A program made the translations under genes and the position numbers. A model generated the notes under the pieces. That model had not been told where the DNA came from. It searched no databases and saw only the letters and a program-made list of their open reading frames with translations. Below are positions 32,281 to 43,775 of a stretch of DNA of 64,000 nucleotides, one piece after another. How positions within the stretch are numbered: the first letter of the stretch is position 1; each line of letters starts with the position of its first letter. This DNA is from Capillidium heterosporum (taxonomy: Eukaryota; Entomophthoromycota; Entomophthoromycetes; Entomophthorales; Capillidiaceae): NCBI GenBank assembly GCA_016630905.1, contig WBMQ01000020.1, positions 31,224-95,223 on the forward strand. Reading direction: 5' to 3'.

Positions 32281-33385
32281 ATGAAGCTCGGAAACATCAT
32301 TGTCACTTTTGTAGCTACTCTTGTTACCTTCGAAGCTATCCCCTTAGAACGCCGTACCTTTGGAGCTCTGAATGAGTTTAACATTGTCCACAACTTGTTG
32401 GGTGGAGATAGCAGGCCTAACTACACCCCCAAGGCCAACACTGGACACAATAATAATTTGAGCAGTAACAGCAACAGCAGCCAGACTAACAACTCTAGTA
32501 GCGAGACCAACAACAAGAACACCACAAACAAGAACAATTCAAACAAAACTAACAACGGGAATGTCACGAACAACACCAACAGCAACAAAACCAACAATAA
32601 GAATGTCGTAAATAACGACAACAAGAATGTCAGTAACAATGAAAACGTCGTCAAAAATAGCAACTCCAATGTTAAAAACAATAGAAACATTGTAAACAAC
32701 AACAATAGCAACACCAACCCTAACGAGAGCATCGTTAATAACAGCAGCTCTAATGTTAACAACCGTAACGTCGTAAATAAAAGTAACTCCAATATCACTA
32801 CCAATGAAAACCGAATTAACAACGTGAACAGAAACACCAATTCAAACACCAATGTTAAAAATAACATCAGCTCGAATACCAGCAACAGCTCACACTAACA
32901 AAAATGCCAATTCGAACACCAATGCCACTAATAATTCCAACACAAACGCAAATAACAACTCGAACACTAGCAACAGTAGTAACACTAACACTAGCAATAA
33001 CTCGAATACTAGCAGCAGCTCCAATACCAACACTAGTAACAGCAGCAACACCAATGCTAGTAATATCTTAAACTCTAACAACAGTTCCAACTCGAGTACC
33101 AGCTTCAACAATTCTAGCAACACTGGAAGTAACACTAGCAGTTCCAACTCCAGTAAATCCTCTAACCAATCTTCCAAATCAGAATCTAACTCCTCTCAAT
33201 CTTCAACTAACAGTGGTAAGACTGTTTCCAGCTCCAAAGCCTCCAAGTCCGAGTCCGAAGAATCCGATAATAACGGGGTCAAGAACTCTAGATCCAAGAA
33301 AGATGATTCAAACACCAGTGAAGATGGTGTAACTAACACGGCCATTGAAGAATTTATCAACGGTCAAAAGGTCGTACCTAAGTAA
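32281..33385 (+). CDS. Asn/Ser-rich secreted protein, frameshifted at about 32885
   Basis: The ATG at 32281 opens a signal peptide (MKLGNIIVTFVATLVTFEA) followed by a possible dibasic processing site (PLERR). After residue about 55 the protein is almost only Asn, Ser, Thr and Lys in degenerate NNxN-type repeats. Frame 1 stops at 32898 (NSSH*). A +1 shift near 32885 gives a second frame (HTNKNANSNTN...) that continues the same low-complexity pattern with more Ser, then a charged C-terminus (KSESEESDNN..., VTNTAIEEFINGQKVVPK) ending at 33385. Total about 367 residues. Many N-x-S/T sites suggest a heavily glycosylated cell-wall or matrix protein. No adhesin domain or GPI signal is visible. Confidence 0.65.
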
Positions 33386-33643
33386 ATTTTTAGATGGAGT
33401 ATCCCCAGCTAAGTTATTTTTAAAGTGGAGTTGATCTCTATTTTGATTTAGAGCATAGTTTGGATTTGGATGCTACCTCTGCATATACCTTCATATTAAG
33501 CAATATATTTAGATACCTTTTATATTTTTATACCTTTCTTTAGTCTGCAATGTTAGGTACTGTATTTTATAACATCTACTTTATTAAAAGGTGCAAAGAT
33601 TTTGCGCTGGTTTTAAATAAAATCAGTTTGGCTTTATCAATAC

Positions 33644-34107
33644 TGTAATAACCTTAGTCGTTACAATTCCTATTATGAGGCCATAGACCTACTCTCCTCT
33701 GCTTTCTTTTTTGCATTTTCTTTTTATCAACTTTCAATTTTCAATCCTTAATTTGTAACTATCTTAGCTATGAGCCTGCCCCACACATCAGATATTTCTT
33801 CACCATTATTATTATTTTTCTTAGTTTCGATTACCACCTAGAAATCCCAACTATTAGCAGCATAGCATTGGATACTAGAGCTCTGACAATAGTAAACTCA
33901 TTAGTAGTAGTTCGGATTAGTACGGACTTCTCTAGAGAAACTTGGCAAAGCCTAATTAATTTATAGAGTAGTTAATTGCAGATGGAGATCTAATCCTTCT
34001 GATATAACTACTACCAAGGTACCAAAGGGGTATTTAAACCCCTTTTTGACACTACTTAAAACCAGTATCTTGATAACACTCCACCTTGCTATTTCATAGC
34101 TGTTACC
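33644..34107 (+). mobile_element. LTR1 5' half, truncated
   Basis: It starts TGTAATAACCTTAGTCGTTAC and runs to CATAGCTGTTACC, where a reverse LTR1 begins. The second half does not resume on the far side. Confidence 0.8.
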
Positions 34108-35124
34108 TGTAAGGTCTAGGGAGATGCCGCTGGATTCAATTAGCGATGATATCATATTGCGAGCTAATGACGTGGTGAGTGAGGAAAGCGAAACTAACGC
34201 CCACCACTGCATTGGCAATAAAGGCCTGGATTCTCCGGAAGGCAGGTCAGATAGCCAAGCAAAGGAGATACATCATAAAGAGCGCCCACACAATGGTAGT
34301 CACATCCCAGTTCCAGGAGGAGATAAAGGGAATATATTGATATTTGGGTACGGACTGGGACCGGAAAAGAGGAGACCCATCAGGTGATGATTGGGTAACA
34401 ACCAGTGCTACCGCATTAGGGTTAAAGGCAAGGATTGGCTCGAAGGGATTGATCGTATTAGTAATATTAATCGTCCAAAGGAGGTGAAATCCGAGGGTAG
34501 AAAGGATTTTTAACAGGTAGTAAGGGGCAGGGAGGACAGAAGGACTAGACGACATAGTAATACTATGCTGAAACAAGGATATGAGCAAAGAGACAAGACT
34601 TTATTCAGAATTAAGAAACGAAATCAGGCTGTTGCAATAGCTATGATTAGCAATCGGGGGTAGGTAACAGCTATGAGATGGCGAGGTAGAACGTTGTCAA
34701 GATGCTGGCTTTCGGTAGTCACCAGAGGATTCAAATATCCCTTTGGTACCTTAGTTGTAGTTACGTTAGAGGAATTGGGTTTCCATCTGCAATTAACTAC
34801 TCTATATATTAGCTAGGTGTTTACCAAGTTTATCCAGAAGGGCTAGTGATACTGTTAACTACTACTGGTGCGTTTTCCATTATTGGAAGGTGTGGATCAG
34901 ATAATGTGCTGCTAATCGTTGGAGTTCCCAGGCTATGGTCGAAGCCAAAAAAATAATAAAGGTAATCAAAATATCTGATATGTGAAGTAGATTCGTAACT
35001 AAGATAGTAACGAATTGAGGATAAAAAATTGAAAATTAATAAAGTATAACGAGAGAAGGGAAAATAAAAAGGAGAATAGGTCTATGGTTTAATAATAGGA
35101 ACTGTAATGGCCAGGATTGCTACA
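34108..35124 (-). mobile_element. LTR1 copy, long subfamily
   Basis: On the plus strand it starts TGTAAGGTCTAGGG and ends AGGATTGCTACA (1,017 bp). It sits head-to-head against a truncated forward LTR1. The internal ORF (MSSSPSVLPAPYYLLKIL...) is broken in two near 34247. Confidence 0.85.
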
Positions 35125-35680
35125 GTATAGGCCAAAGTTAGTTAGGGGCACTATCCCCAACAATAATTGATTGTTTAATTTGCTTACATTTGTGGGTCAG
35201 CATATACTTCCTTATTCGAACTTACATCTTGCCAATTAGATCTTTTTTATCATTTACCATTCAGGTCACCCATCTTTAGGTTAGGAGCCCGTTTTCAATA
35301 CATAAGGATGTTATCCTTATGAAAATATTAGTACAAGAATGTTGAGAAATTGACAAGAATGCTGTTGGCACGAAAATTATGAGTATATATGCAGTTTACA
35401 TGTTATAATTTATAAATTTACATAGCATATATGTGTATATTTTCCCATTATATTCTAACTTAGTCTGTAATTCCATAATTAAAGTATAAGATAGTCTAAA
35501 TAAACATTTTGGCTTTTTAAAATAAACATTTTAGCTTTAAAAATATTAATACAAAGTAGAAAAATCCAACCTAAAAGCAACTGTAGCCAACTTTATCAGG
35601 GTATAAAATATGCTTAAATACAAAAATGATGGAAGAAGTAGATGGGACTGTATAAAATAGGCAAATAGGTGTCTGTCATA
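35125..35680. other. Intergenic region with a 3' fragment of the unknown repeat
   Basis: Most of it is unrecognised. At about 35495-35550 the sequence TAAATAAACATTTTGGCTTT appears followed by a second partial unit, matching the tails at 24708 and 38380. Confidence 0.5.
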
Positions 35681-36400
35681 TCATCTAAACTGGCTGTCTA
35701 AATATCTAAGTGTATCTATATCCAACCTCTTCCTATACTGCAGGTTGTTATTTTGGATGGCTTTGTCGAACACTTCCTCAGTCGCTAACAAAACACAAAG
35801 CATATTGGCGATCGAATTGGCATTGCTATTCACTAAGTTAAGCGACAAGCTGTACTTGGGGTACAACAGCTGATTGTATAGCTTGGACCCGGTCCGAAAC
35901 GACTTGTAGTATTGGTATTTTTTAGCAGCTTCGACGATGCTATCCATACCCCTAAACTTCAAGGGAACTTGAGTGTCGAAGTTGTTGCGGTGATAGTGTA
36001 CGAGATGGAAGGTATGCCCGTCGGCTGATATACCCGATATACACTTTTTTAAAAGGTTCTTTTCACAGGCTGTGCGATGCTTTATCTTCTTGTGGGCTTC
36101 CTTGGTGAAGAACATATGCTTGTTGTGATTGGGCTTGCTATGTTTTTTGATTTCGATCTGACTGTAATGGAAAAACCCATCGACGAATTTGGAAGGTGTC
36201 CATACCCTACAGTCGCTCCATCTTAAAATACCGGTTTCAGTCTCGTTGTAGATGAGTAGTGTACCTTCTTCGATTGGAGTTACCGTACGTTGATAAGTGC
36301 TGGGTCGGTTGGTCATCTGGTTGATCTCACCCCGCCTTGATGCTTCTATGAGTACAAAGGCGTCGAATACAGTGTTGATTGCTCCTTTGAATAATGTCAT
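35681..36400 (-). CDS. WOPR-domain (Gti1/Pac2 family) transcription regulator
   Basis: An intact 239-residue ORF from an ATG at 36400. WOPR box a covers about residues 8-85: DAFVLIEASRRGEI, NRPSTYQR, EEGTLLIYNETETGILRWSD and WTPSKFVDGFFHYSQ, all strong family signatures. Box b lies near 112-140: LKKCISGISADGHTFHLVHY. The family (Wor1, Ryp1, Gti1, Pac2) comprises nuclear DNA-binding master switches for morphology, conidiation and nutrient response. The protein is short compared with many WOPR proteins and has little C-terminal extension. No intron. Single copy in the window. Confidence 0.9.
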   Translation of the reverse strand: MTLFKGAINTVFDAFVLIEASRRGEINQMTNRPSTYQRTVTPIEEGTLLIYNETETGILRWSDCRVWTPSKFVDGFFHYSQIEIKKHSKPNHNKHMFFTKEAHKKIKHRTACEKNLLKKCISGISADGHTFHLVHYHRNNFDTQVPLKFRGMDSIVEAAKKYQYYKSFRTGSKLYNQLLYPKYSLSLNLVNSNANSIANMLCVLLATEEVFDKAIQNNNLQYRKRLDIDTLRYLDSQFR

Positions 36401-37842
36401 TGTATTAAAATTGTTAGTGTAGTAAAAAAAATGAATTGTGCTTCTTTCAGTTTAATCTAGTTTGGTTTAGTTCAAGTTTTGGGTTAGTTTCATTTGCCAA
36501 AAATCTCCATTGCGTCTAGCACAACCTTGCCAACTGTACTAAGTTGGACCCTAGAACAAAATAAATGGCCTCAAATTCAGTCAATTGAACTATTCTAGTA
36601 ACCAACTAGGGCTGTTAAACATTTTAGTATTACTTTAAATTGTAGCTTGTTTTGTATATCGATTGGGAGGGAGTTTTCCCCAAAGGGGCGGCATGAGACT
36701 GGGGTTTCGATTAGAATAGTTCACCTATACCTCTATTTGGAGAAAGTGGACAGCATTGTATATATTTTCAATTTGAGATGTAAATCAGAGTAAATGAGTA
36801 AGCCTAATGCATAGATCTGCAATAAAGAGTTAGGACTTTAATTTCAAGCCATCTAGATCGGTTTGCACCTAATTTTTCTGAGAACTAAATGCTTAATATA
36901 GATTTCAAGCCAATCTTTAAGTCTATCCACACCAACTTTTATTGTAATTTTTTTCCACCTTTGCCTATATATACTAAAAAATTGAAGTACTTTCGTAAAT
37001 TTGCATCGATTTGATAAGCGATTATCGGGATAGCTACAGTATGAGGACATGGACTTTCTATATTTGGTAGTTTTTATGCTTACATGTTAGAACAACACTT
37101 CATGGCCTATACCGAACCATGCGTGTAGGTCCCATAATTTAAATTGCAAATTTAAGTGTGAGCAGGAAGTAGCGAAATTTGCATCGAAAATGATGCTAGA
37201 TATTGCTAGTATATCGCTAAAGCTAGAAATTTTAGACTAAAATGCAAATAATAAAATTTTAGACTATGTCTGAGATCTATTAGTACACCAATAGCAATTT
37301 TGTTATAACTATTGAAAAAAATAATTATCCATACAAAATATGATGTCAGAAGTTTGACATCATCCATGATAAAAAAGGAAACTTTCCGAAGCTTAATTCT
37401 CCAGTTAAAATAATATAGTCAGTTCCAAAAAGATAAGATCCACAAAAGTATATTCGTATCTTTTTAATATAAAAAGGTATGAAGCCAATTTAAATCGATT
37501 TACTCCCTTTACTCTTTTTAAATAGGAGTCTTGTTCTCTTAAAAAATCTACTATTATCAAGGTAGTCTGTGTTCGAGGTCCAAAATTGATCATTTTGACT
37601 TTCCTATTTAGGACTTTACTTTTAATATTCCAACTTGTAAACTATTGTGAATCAACAAGTTAACTAACTAGATCAATTCAACTTTAAAAACCTACCGAAT
37701 TTGAATTAATTGAAAGTTAACTACTAGCGTATGGAAGATGGTCGATCATAAATTGTGATCCTCAGCCTGCAAAGTCCTACTCTGGAAACTACCCCAGGGA
37801 GCTTTTGGTCAGGAGGCCACACCACCGATCCAAAAAGTAAAT
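36401..37842. other. Intergenic region, nothing firmly recognised
   Basis: 1.4 kb upstream of the WOPR gene. Short ORFs (for example on the minus strand near 37405-37593) lack ATG context, domains or paralogues and are not called. Confidence 0.5.
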
Positions 37843-38064
37843 TCAAAAAATGTATTTGGTGTTCAGCCCCAATAGACTCACTAATTCATAGACACTTTGA
37901 ATGTACAATCCCCAACAAGCTATGGAGTGGGTAATCCTCCTCTCTACACAGTCCCAGATCACTGGATTTGCTAACTTTTTATGATTCTTTAATGAGATAT
38001 TATGGACACCCTGGGTACCAAAATCTTTTAATGCATCCATTTTTACAGGCACACTTATGTTCAT
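37843..38064 (-). CDS. Hypothetical 73-residue ORF or gene fragment
   Basis: ATG at 38064 (MNISVPVKMDALKDFG...). It contains WDCVERRITHSIACWGLYIQ. It has no recognised domain and lies head-to-head with the unknown repeat at 38086, so it may be part of a mobile element or a dead exon. Confidence 0.2.
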   Translation of the reverse strand: MNISVPVKMDALKDFGTQGVHNISLKNHKKLANPVIWDCVERRITHSIACWGLYIQSVYELVSLLGLNTKYIF

Positions 38065-38085
38065 CCACAAACTGTGTATTTTGAA

Positions 38086-38410
38086 TCTTTATAATAAGCT
38101 TTGGAATGACTCTGCTGCTTCTTTCAGCTGAGATCGCTTCCAATATTCTTTATCTCTTTCAAATCATTTGAGAAACGTTAGTGCCCAATATATGAAGGGT
38201 AGACTTGCAGAAGAAATCGCATCCTGGCCAGACCTTGATCCGTTGTTACCTGGCAACCTTTTCTTGTTCCCTGGAAACGAAAATATTATTTGGGAAGATC
38301 TGTCCCCCACCTTCTCATTTCAACCTCTAAGTGCTTTAAGAAGCATCTAGAACATATTTATTCTTCACCTTATGCTTTATTCTAAATAAATATTTTGGCC
38401 TTAAAAAAAT
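38086..38410 (+). repeat. Unknown 320-bp repeat, copy 2
   Basis: Same sequence as 24413-24732, including GAAATCGCATCCTGGCCAGACC and the A-rich end after AATAAATATTTTGGCC. A frame of 60 codons (TTG at 38168 to TAG at 38350) ends EDLSPTFSFQPLSALRSI and could be the C-terminus of an element protein. A TGA blocks the frame upstream at 38129. Confidence 0.6.
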
Positions 38411-38553
38411 TCAAGTGCTGTAATGAACTGGGGCTTTATCTTGGAAGCAAAATAGATTTTAGCTAGTTTGTCATTTTGCCTTGAAATTATAAGGTGGAAA
38501 TATACCAAATTAGGAAGGATGGGTATCGCTTTTTGGAAACTCTCGTATAATTA

Positions 38554-39444
38554 CTATAGGTAGTAACTACTTTCAGGGAATGCACTGTCCTGCCTTATCA
38601 AGTTAGGTTGGATATTAGTTGGACACGTCTCAGATGATTGGGTTAATAAGGTAGATATGAATGGCAGGTGGACAGAGAATAGGTTATTAACGTTGCTAGG
38701 TGACTCTACTCTATGAAGATGAGTAATCTCGCTGAAACTAGCTGGGTACTCCAAGCTACTAGTATGGGTACTGGGGCTGGCGGTGAAGTTGATGCTACTG
38801 TCACTATGATACAACCGCTCGTATCCGTTGGTGCTATATACATTGGTGGTTGTCGAGTGGTAGGGATCGGAGGAATTGCGTTTGTAGTTGATGGCTTCCT
38901 TAGCTGAAGTAGGGGACAGGCACTTGGGGAAGGGTTTACGTTGAGTATGAGGTTGACGTTTGATGTTCAAGGACTGGCGTTTGTTCTGGAACCAGATCTG
39001 AACTGCCCTTGGCGTCATGCCTAAGTTGTGACCCAACTGAGCACGTACGTAGGTGGAGGGGAAATAGGTAGCGTTGAAGACATACCCCAAGATGCAGAGC
39101 TGCAATGAATTGGCCCGCTTACGTTTGGGTTTTATACCAGTGTCCAGTTCGCACTTGGTTGTTCGTAAGGATTTGATCTTGTTATGTATAAACTCGATTA
39201 GCTCGGTCTCGAGGTCTAAACTGCTGTAGTTTACCGAATCTTTGGGCAGCGAATTGGCTTGGTCAGCAGTGAACTGGCTATTTCGAGCTTCGTTTTGAAA
39301 GTAGTTGTTTACGCCCTGGGGCGACGTAGTACCAGTAGCGTACATATTTTCGTCGTCCTTGTCGTCGCTTAAAATGAAGCTTAGTTTGTTAGATCTTTGA
39401 AAGTTGGTGTTCATTTTATTTGCACTCAATACTTCAATGTCCAT
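38554..39444 (-). CDS. Homeodomain transcription factor
   Basis: ATG at 39444 (MDIEVLSANKMN...), 296 residues. A homeodomain lies at about residues 105-160: KRKRANSLQLCILGYVFNATYFPS, then a turn and the recognition helix PRAVQIWFQNKRQSLNIKR. The invariant W-F-x-N-x-R is present as WFQNKR. The rest is Ser/Thr/Asn/Pro-rich and probably disordered. It should bind DNA in the nucleus; fungal relatives control development or mating, but the target is not knowable here. A GTG four codons upstream is not used as the start. It lies 2.2 kb from the WOPR gene on the same strand. Confidence 0.88.
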   Translation of the reverse strand: MDIEVLSANKMNTNFQRSNKLSFILSDDKDDENMYATGTTSPQGVNNYFQNEARNSQFTADQANSLPKDSVNYSSLDLETELIEFIHNKIKSLRTTKCELDTGIKPKRKRANSLQLCILGYVFNATYFPSTYVRAQLGHNLGMTPRAVQIWFQNKRQSLNIKRQPHTQRKPFPKCLSPTSAKEAINYKRNSSDPYHSTTTNVYSTNGYERLYHSDSSINFTASPSTHTSSLEYPASFSEITHLHRVESPSNVNNLFSVHLPFISTLLTQSSETCPTNIQPNLIRQDSAFPESSYYL

Positions 39445-41634
39445 ATTTATACTCACAACTAAAAAATTTATAAACCAACCCTTTTTAGAACTAAAAAGTG
39501 TTGGAGTGATAATTCCAAAGTTCTATTCCCAAAAATAAGCTATCCATTCCCAATCTGCCCTTACATTTCTATAATTATATTCATTTTTGGATACGGGATA
39601 TGAATGAACTAAACTAATTGACAGGATTTGCAGTTGTATGAAATTGCTTACACATTTTAGGTAGCATAACCCATCCACCTTACTTTCAAATCGATGAGTA
39701 TATTACATACATCCACTGCTAAGCTGGTGCTAATTATGGGCCTACTTTTAAAAGGTGCCGTAAATCTCAATTTACAAGTGAGTGCTACCATACAAATGGA
39801 TATATATCAAAGCTATACTAGTCCCTAACGATCCTATATACCAACAGTTTATATTCTCAGTATAGCTAGCTAGACGTTGAATACACCCCAATTCAACTAA
39901 AACCTTAATTTTAACCAAGGTGGATCGAAATGGTATAGAGGAAATTGGTTTATGGATTGTTCCCCAGTATTAGTAACGAACAAAAATTTGGACATTTCAA
40001 ACTGAAGCAGCTGCTATTTATATGTAGGAAAACACTGAATAGTTGGCTCAGGCTAAAACAATTATAGGGATACTTGTAAAGATATTAAGCTACTTCTAAC
40101 AATTTTGCGGATATTACATAATAAAATACGACGGTTATTAACTATGAAGTATGGCAGTCAGGTTATTTAATCGATATATCCGAATTTTAACCTACGGTTT
40201 CAATGAACGCTTAGATCTTACATCCTTCGGATTGCCTAATTGCTAAAATGTGTTAATTGGCCTCAAATGGCTATCTACGCTCAATGCCGGATGCCATTTC
40301 CACCTTTGTCCTCAAACTGGTATCATTCGATACCCATTCTATTTTATCGCCGAGTGCCGACCGAATGAAGTAGGTGGCATTCATAATAAACTTATACTCA
40401 AACTAAACTAAAATGTCGAAAACAAGCCTTTCACTAATGAATTTCACACGGCTGCTTCCAAAACTTAACAATCTAGCAAAAAGCAGTTTATCAAAATGAA
40501 ATATTAAAAATTTCAAGATCCTTAAATGAAGTAAAAAACATGTTTAAAATTATCTCAAATCTATCCTAATTATATAAGGATAGGGATTTCCTAATAGAGA
40601 GAGTAGTAACCTTTTTTGGTATTTTCCTACAATATATTTTATCCTTTATACCAGCAATGTTCATGTAGATCGAGGTGATGGGCTACCAATGTTGAAGGTT
40701 GAAATGCGCTTAACTCTACAATTAGGCAATTTTCCATAGTTTAGCTGCATGCACCGGCTATTAGACTATACCTTTTTCACTATTAAACTATGTCTCAAAG
40801 TATAAAGTAAAAATACCTGGGTTGGGATGCAATTTTTATGGGGAGTATACTTGCTTGGCAATATTGGCTTGCAGATCTGGCGATCGACATCATGTATTTC
40901 AATCAATCAGGTCATAATATACATGGTTTATGAGGCTTAAGATTCATAGAGGTTAAATATAATGGCAGATACATTTCAATTTTGTTAGGTTAGGGTAGTA
41001 AAAGCGATTTCTATGTTCTCTAAAATTTCAAATGTAACGATTACTGTTGATTGCTAAATTGAAACTACGTAGTACAGTATTTTTATAGTTATTGTCCTCC
41101 ATCTATACAAACTTTATACTTGCCATCAAATAAAATGAGCTTTAAAATGTATTTATTTGAGTAAAATAGGTATAAAGGAGCCAACTTTGAATTTTCGCCA
41201 AGATATCCGAACATTCCAAATGACTAAATTTAATACAATAGGGACGAACAAACTGCAACGGAGTTCACCATCTCCGCATTTGAATTTTGGAGACTCCTTT
41301 TTGGCTGATTTGATGATAATTGACCTACATAAACGGTACATTAATTGCAAGATATTTAATATAAAAGTCTTTGTAAGCTTCCTTAATTTTCTTGGAGTGA
41401 AATCTCAAAATAATTTGAGGCAATATTACAATTTCAATTAATTGTACTAGCTTTTTTTAAAGCCAAGAATTGTACTGACTTTTTCTTGGAAGAATCAATT
41501 TTATCAGAAGCATTCCAGGAGTTTTATTAGTATGAGCCTTGAAATATTGACAAAGAAAATAATATGGACTTTGCATAGTAGCTGTGGTCTATTTAAAAGT
41601 ATTGTTATGGTATATTAACAATTTATATATAAAT
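39445..41634. other. Long intergenic region
   Basis: 2.2 kb, AT-rich, upstream of the homeodomain gene. No supported gene. A possible tiny spliced ORF (ATG at 39693, hydrophobic start, 46-nt GTGAGT...ACTAG intron, about 44 residues) was seen but is too short to call. Confidence 0.45.
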
Positions 41635-42289
41635 TGTCAACTTAACTCTTCAGCTGAGTTGTATAGTAATCTTCAATTTATCTTATTTTTCATAGTTAGC
41701 TTACGTTTATGCTACGTCCCGACAATGTGCTTCGGGTTATAAACTTTATCTCTCACCGAAGATTTACTTTAAATTACCAGATGACCAGTTCTACCATATT
41801 AATCAGCTGTACGAATCATTGGATCTGAACTTCAAGGGTGGACTACTGCGGCCAGAACATATGTCTACCTCCTTGCAGAAGAAATATACACTTACATATA
41901 GTTAAGTTATGAATATCCCCAAAGCTACGATATATATATCGTGCCTTTTATACAGAAAGAAAGGACCAGTTTTTCTTGGGATTAAGGATTTCGAGAACAC
42001 GGAGGATTTTGATATTTCGTGGTTTTAGATCTTTAAGATTAAGATCGTATATTGAGTTGGATTAGTTTTATTAAACGTTTAAAGGTTCTTAGCCAGTGGT
42101 TTTGCAGGGATTGAGAATTTTTAGTATTTTCATTGGCTGTAGAGGAATCAACCGTGTCTATATTAGTCAGCTCACAACACGATACACATATCACGTCCCA
42201 TGCCGAAGGACTCACTAAGTTCGGCCGAACCCAATCAACTGGAAGTCCTAGCTAGTAGTCAGACACTCGGTAAGGGCGACCAGCCAACA
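41635..42289 (-). mobile_element. LTR2 solo LTR with TAAAT target-site duplication
   Basis: On the plus strand it runs from TGTCAACTTAACTCTTCAGC to GCGACCAGCCAACA (655 bp), flanked by TAAAT on both sides (41630-41634 and 42290-42294). This copy defines the LTR2 ends: TGTTGGCTGG at the 5' end and AAGTTGACA at the 3' end. It includes a TATA-like region next to the palindrome ACGATATATATATCGT. No ORF and no internal region, so it is a solo LTR. Confidence 0.93.
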
Positions 42290-42294
42290 TAAAT

Positions 42295-42629
42295 TATTAC
42301 TAAAATGTAGTTAAATACGCTAAAAAGCAAACATTTATCTTGAAAAAGTAGCACATTTTCTATACCACTATAGATATATGTATGTTGAAACGTGAAGACC
42401 TTTATTGGATGCATATTTATCAGCGACATTTAGAAAATCCATGATCGAAACAAGGTCAGCTTTTGACTATAGTATGCCATCCAAATTGACATTTTTTCTT
42501 TTTGTATTAGCAGCTGGCAGTGGCTTTTAAGTTCTAATTTTGTACTTTTGGCCACTGATGTTGATTTCAACCTTTCCTTCTCTATTTATTACTTTTAATA
42601 TCCTTCTCAAGTTAGAATATATCGAATTG
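42295..42629. other. Intergenic region, nothing recognised
   Basis: Short AT-rich spacer between an LTR2 and an LTR1. Confidence 0.5.
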
Positions 42630-43298
42630 TGTAACAACCCTAGTTGTTACAATCCCTTATCATGAGACCATAGACTTATTCTCTTATTTGCTTCCGTTTC
42701 TTTTCTTGCTATTTCCATTTTATCTACTTTTAATTTTCAACCTGCAATTCATAACTATTTTAGTTCCGAATCTGCCCTACATTAGACATTTTTTCACCTT
42801 TATTCTTTTTCTTAGCTCCAATGACTGCCTAGGAATCTCCACTAGTAACGGTAGAACATTGGGTACTAAAGCTTGGCAATAATAAACTCACCAGTAGTAG
42901 TTCGGATTAGTAGGGACTTTTCTTGCGAAACTTGGCAAAACCTTAATTAACCTATAGAGTAGTTAATTGCAGATGGAAACCTAATCACCCTGTTATAACT
43001 ACTGCCAAAGTATCAAAGGGGTGTTTAAACCCCCTTTCATCTCTACCCAAAGTGGATATCTTGACAATGTTCTGCCTTGCTATTTCATAGCTGTTACTCA
43101 CCTCACTTCCTAGCCATAGCTGTTGCGACAGCCTGATTTCGTTTCTTAGTTCTGAATAAAGTCTTGTCTCTTTACTTATCTCCTTGTTTCAGCATAGTGT
43201 TCCTATGTGATCTAATCCCCCTGTCCTCCCTATCCCTTATTACCTGTTAGCAATACTTGCTATCCTTGAATCTCACCTCCTTTGGGCAATTAATATTA

Positions 43299-43775
43299 CT
43301 AATACGATCTGTAAGGTCCAGGGAGGTATCGCTGGATCCAGTCAATGGTGGCATCATATTGCGAGCTAATGATGTGGTGGGTGAGGAAAGCGGAACTAAG
43401 GCCCATCACTGCATTTGTGACAAAGGCTTGGGTTCTCCGGATGGCAGACCGGACAGCTAGGTGAAGGAGGTATACCATAAAGAACGCCCATACAATGGTA
43501 GTCAAGTCCCAGTTCCAGGAGGGAACTAAAGAGACGGGTTGGGACTGGGAAGTGGAGTGGTGCTGAACTAAAGGGGACCGGCTAGGTAGTGGTTGAGCAA
43601 CAGCCGGTGCCACAGTGTTAGGGTCAAAAGTAGGGGTTGGTTGATAGGTCAACGTTGGTTCAAAGGGGTAGACGGTGTTAGTAACATTAATTGCCCAAAG
43701 AAAGTGAGATCCGAGGGTAGCGAGGATCGTCAAAAGGTAATAGGAGGCTGGAAGGACAGGGAGACTAGACCACAT
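43299..43775 (-). CDS. LTR1-encoded membrane-like protein, long form
   Basis: An uninterrupted frame from ATG at 43775 (MWSSLPVLPASYYLL) to the LTR end at 43310, then four codons of host sequence before a stop. About 158 residues. Segment 1 (about residues 8-28, YYLLTILATLGSHFLWAI) is hydrophobic and could be a signal anchor. A Pro/Gln/Thr-rich linker follows (about 35-88). Segment 2 (WNWDLTTIVWAFFMVYLLHLA, about 90-110) is a second membrane-like helix, followed by a basic stretch (RSAIRR) and a third, weaker hydrophobic part (TNAVMGLSSAFLTHH). It ends with the block YDATIDWIQRYLPGPY. Copies at 12.5, 20.0, 34.4, 44.5 and 57.4 kb keep the layout with different lesions. No known family was recognised. 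Confidence 0.5.
   Translation of the reverse strand: MWSSLPVLPASYYLLTILATLGSHFLWAINVTNTVYPFEPTLTYQPTPTFDPNTVAPAVAQPLPSRSPLVQHHSTSQSQPVSLVPSWNWDLTTIVWAFFMVYLLHLAVRSAIRRTQAFVTNAVMGLSSAFLTHHIISSQYDATIDWIQRYLPGPYRSY

Noticed and set aside
32421-33177. Long Leu-rich minus-strand ORFs opposite the Asn-rich gene
   Set aside because: They are the antisense shadow of AAC/AGC-type codons; the plus strand has the signal peptide and real C-terminus.
39693-39860. Possible two-exon secreted peptide with a 46-nt intron
   Set aside because: Only about 44 residues, weak context and no homologue; splice-like signals of this kind occur often by chance in AT-rich DNA.
41157-41441. 94-codon plus ORF near 41.2 kb
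   Set aside because: Non-ATG start, overlapped by an equally long antisense ORF, no domain or repeat support.
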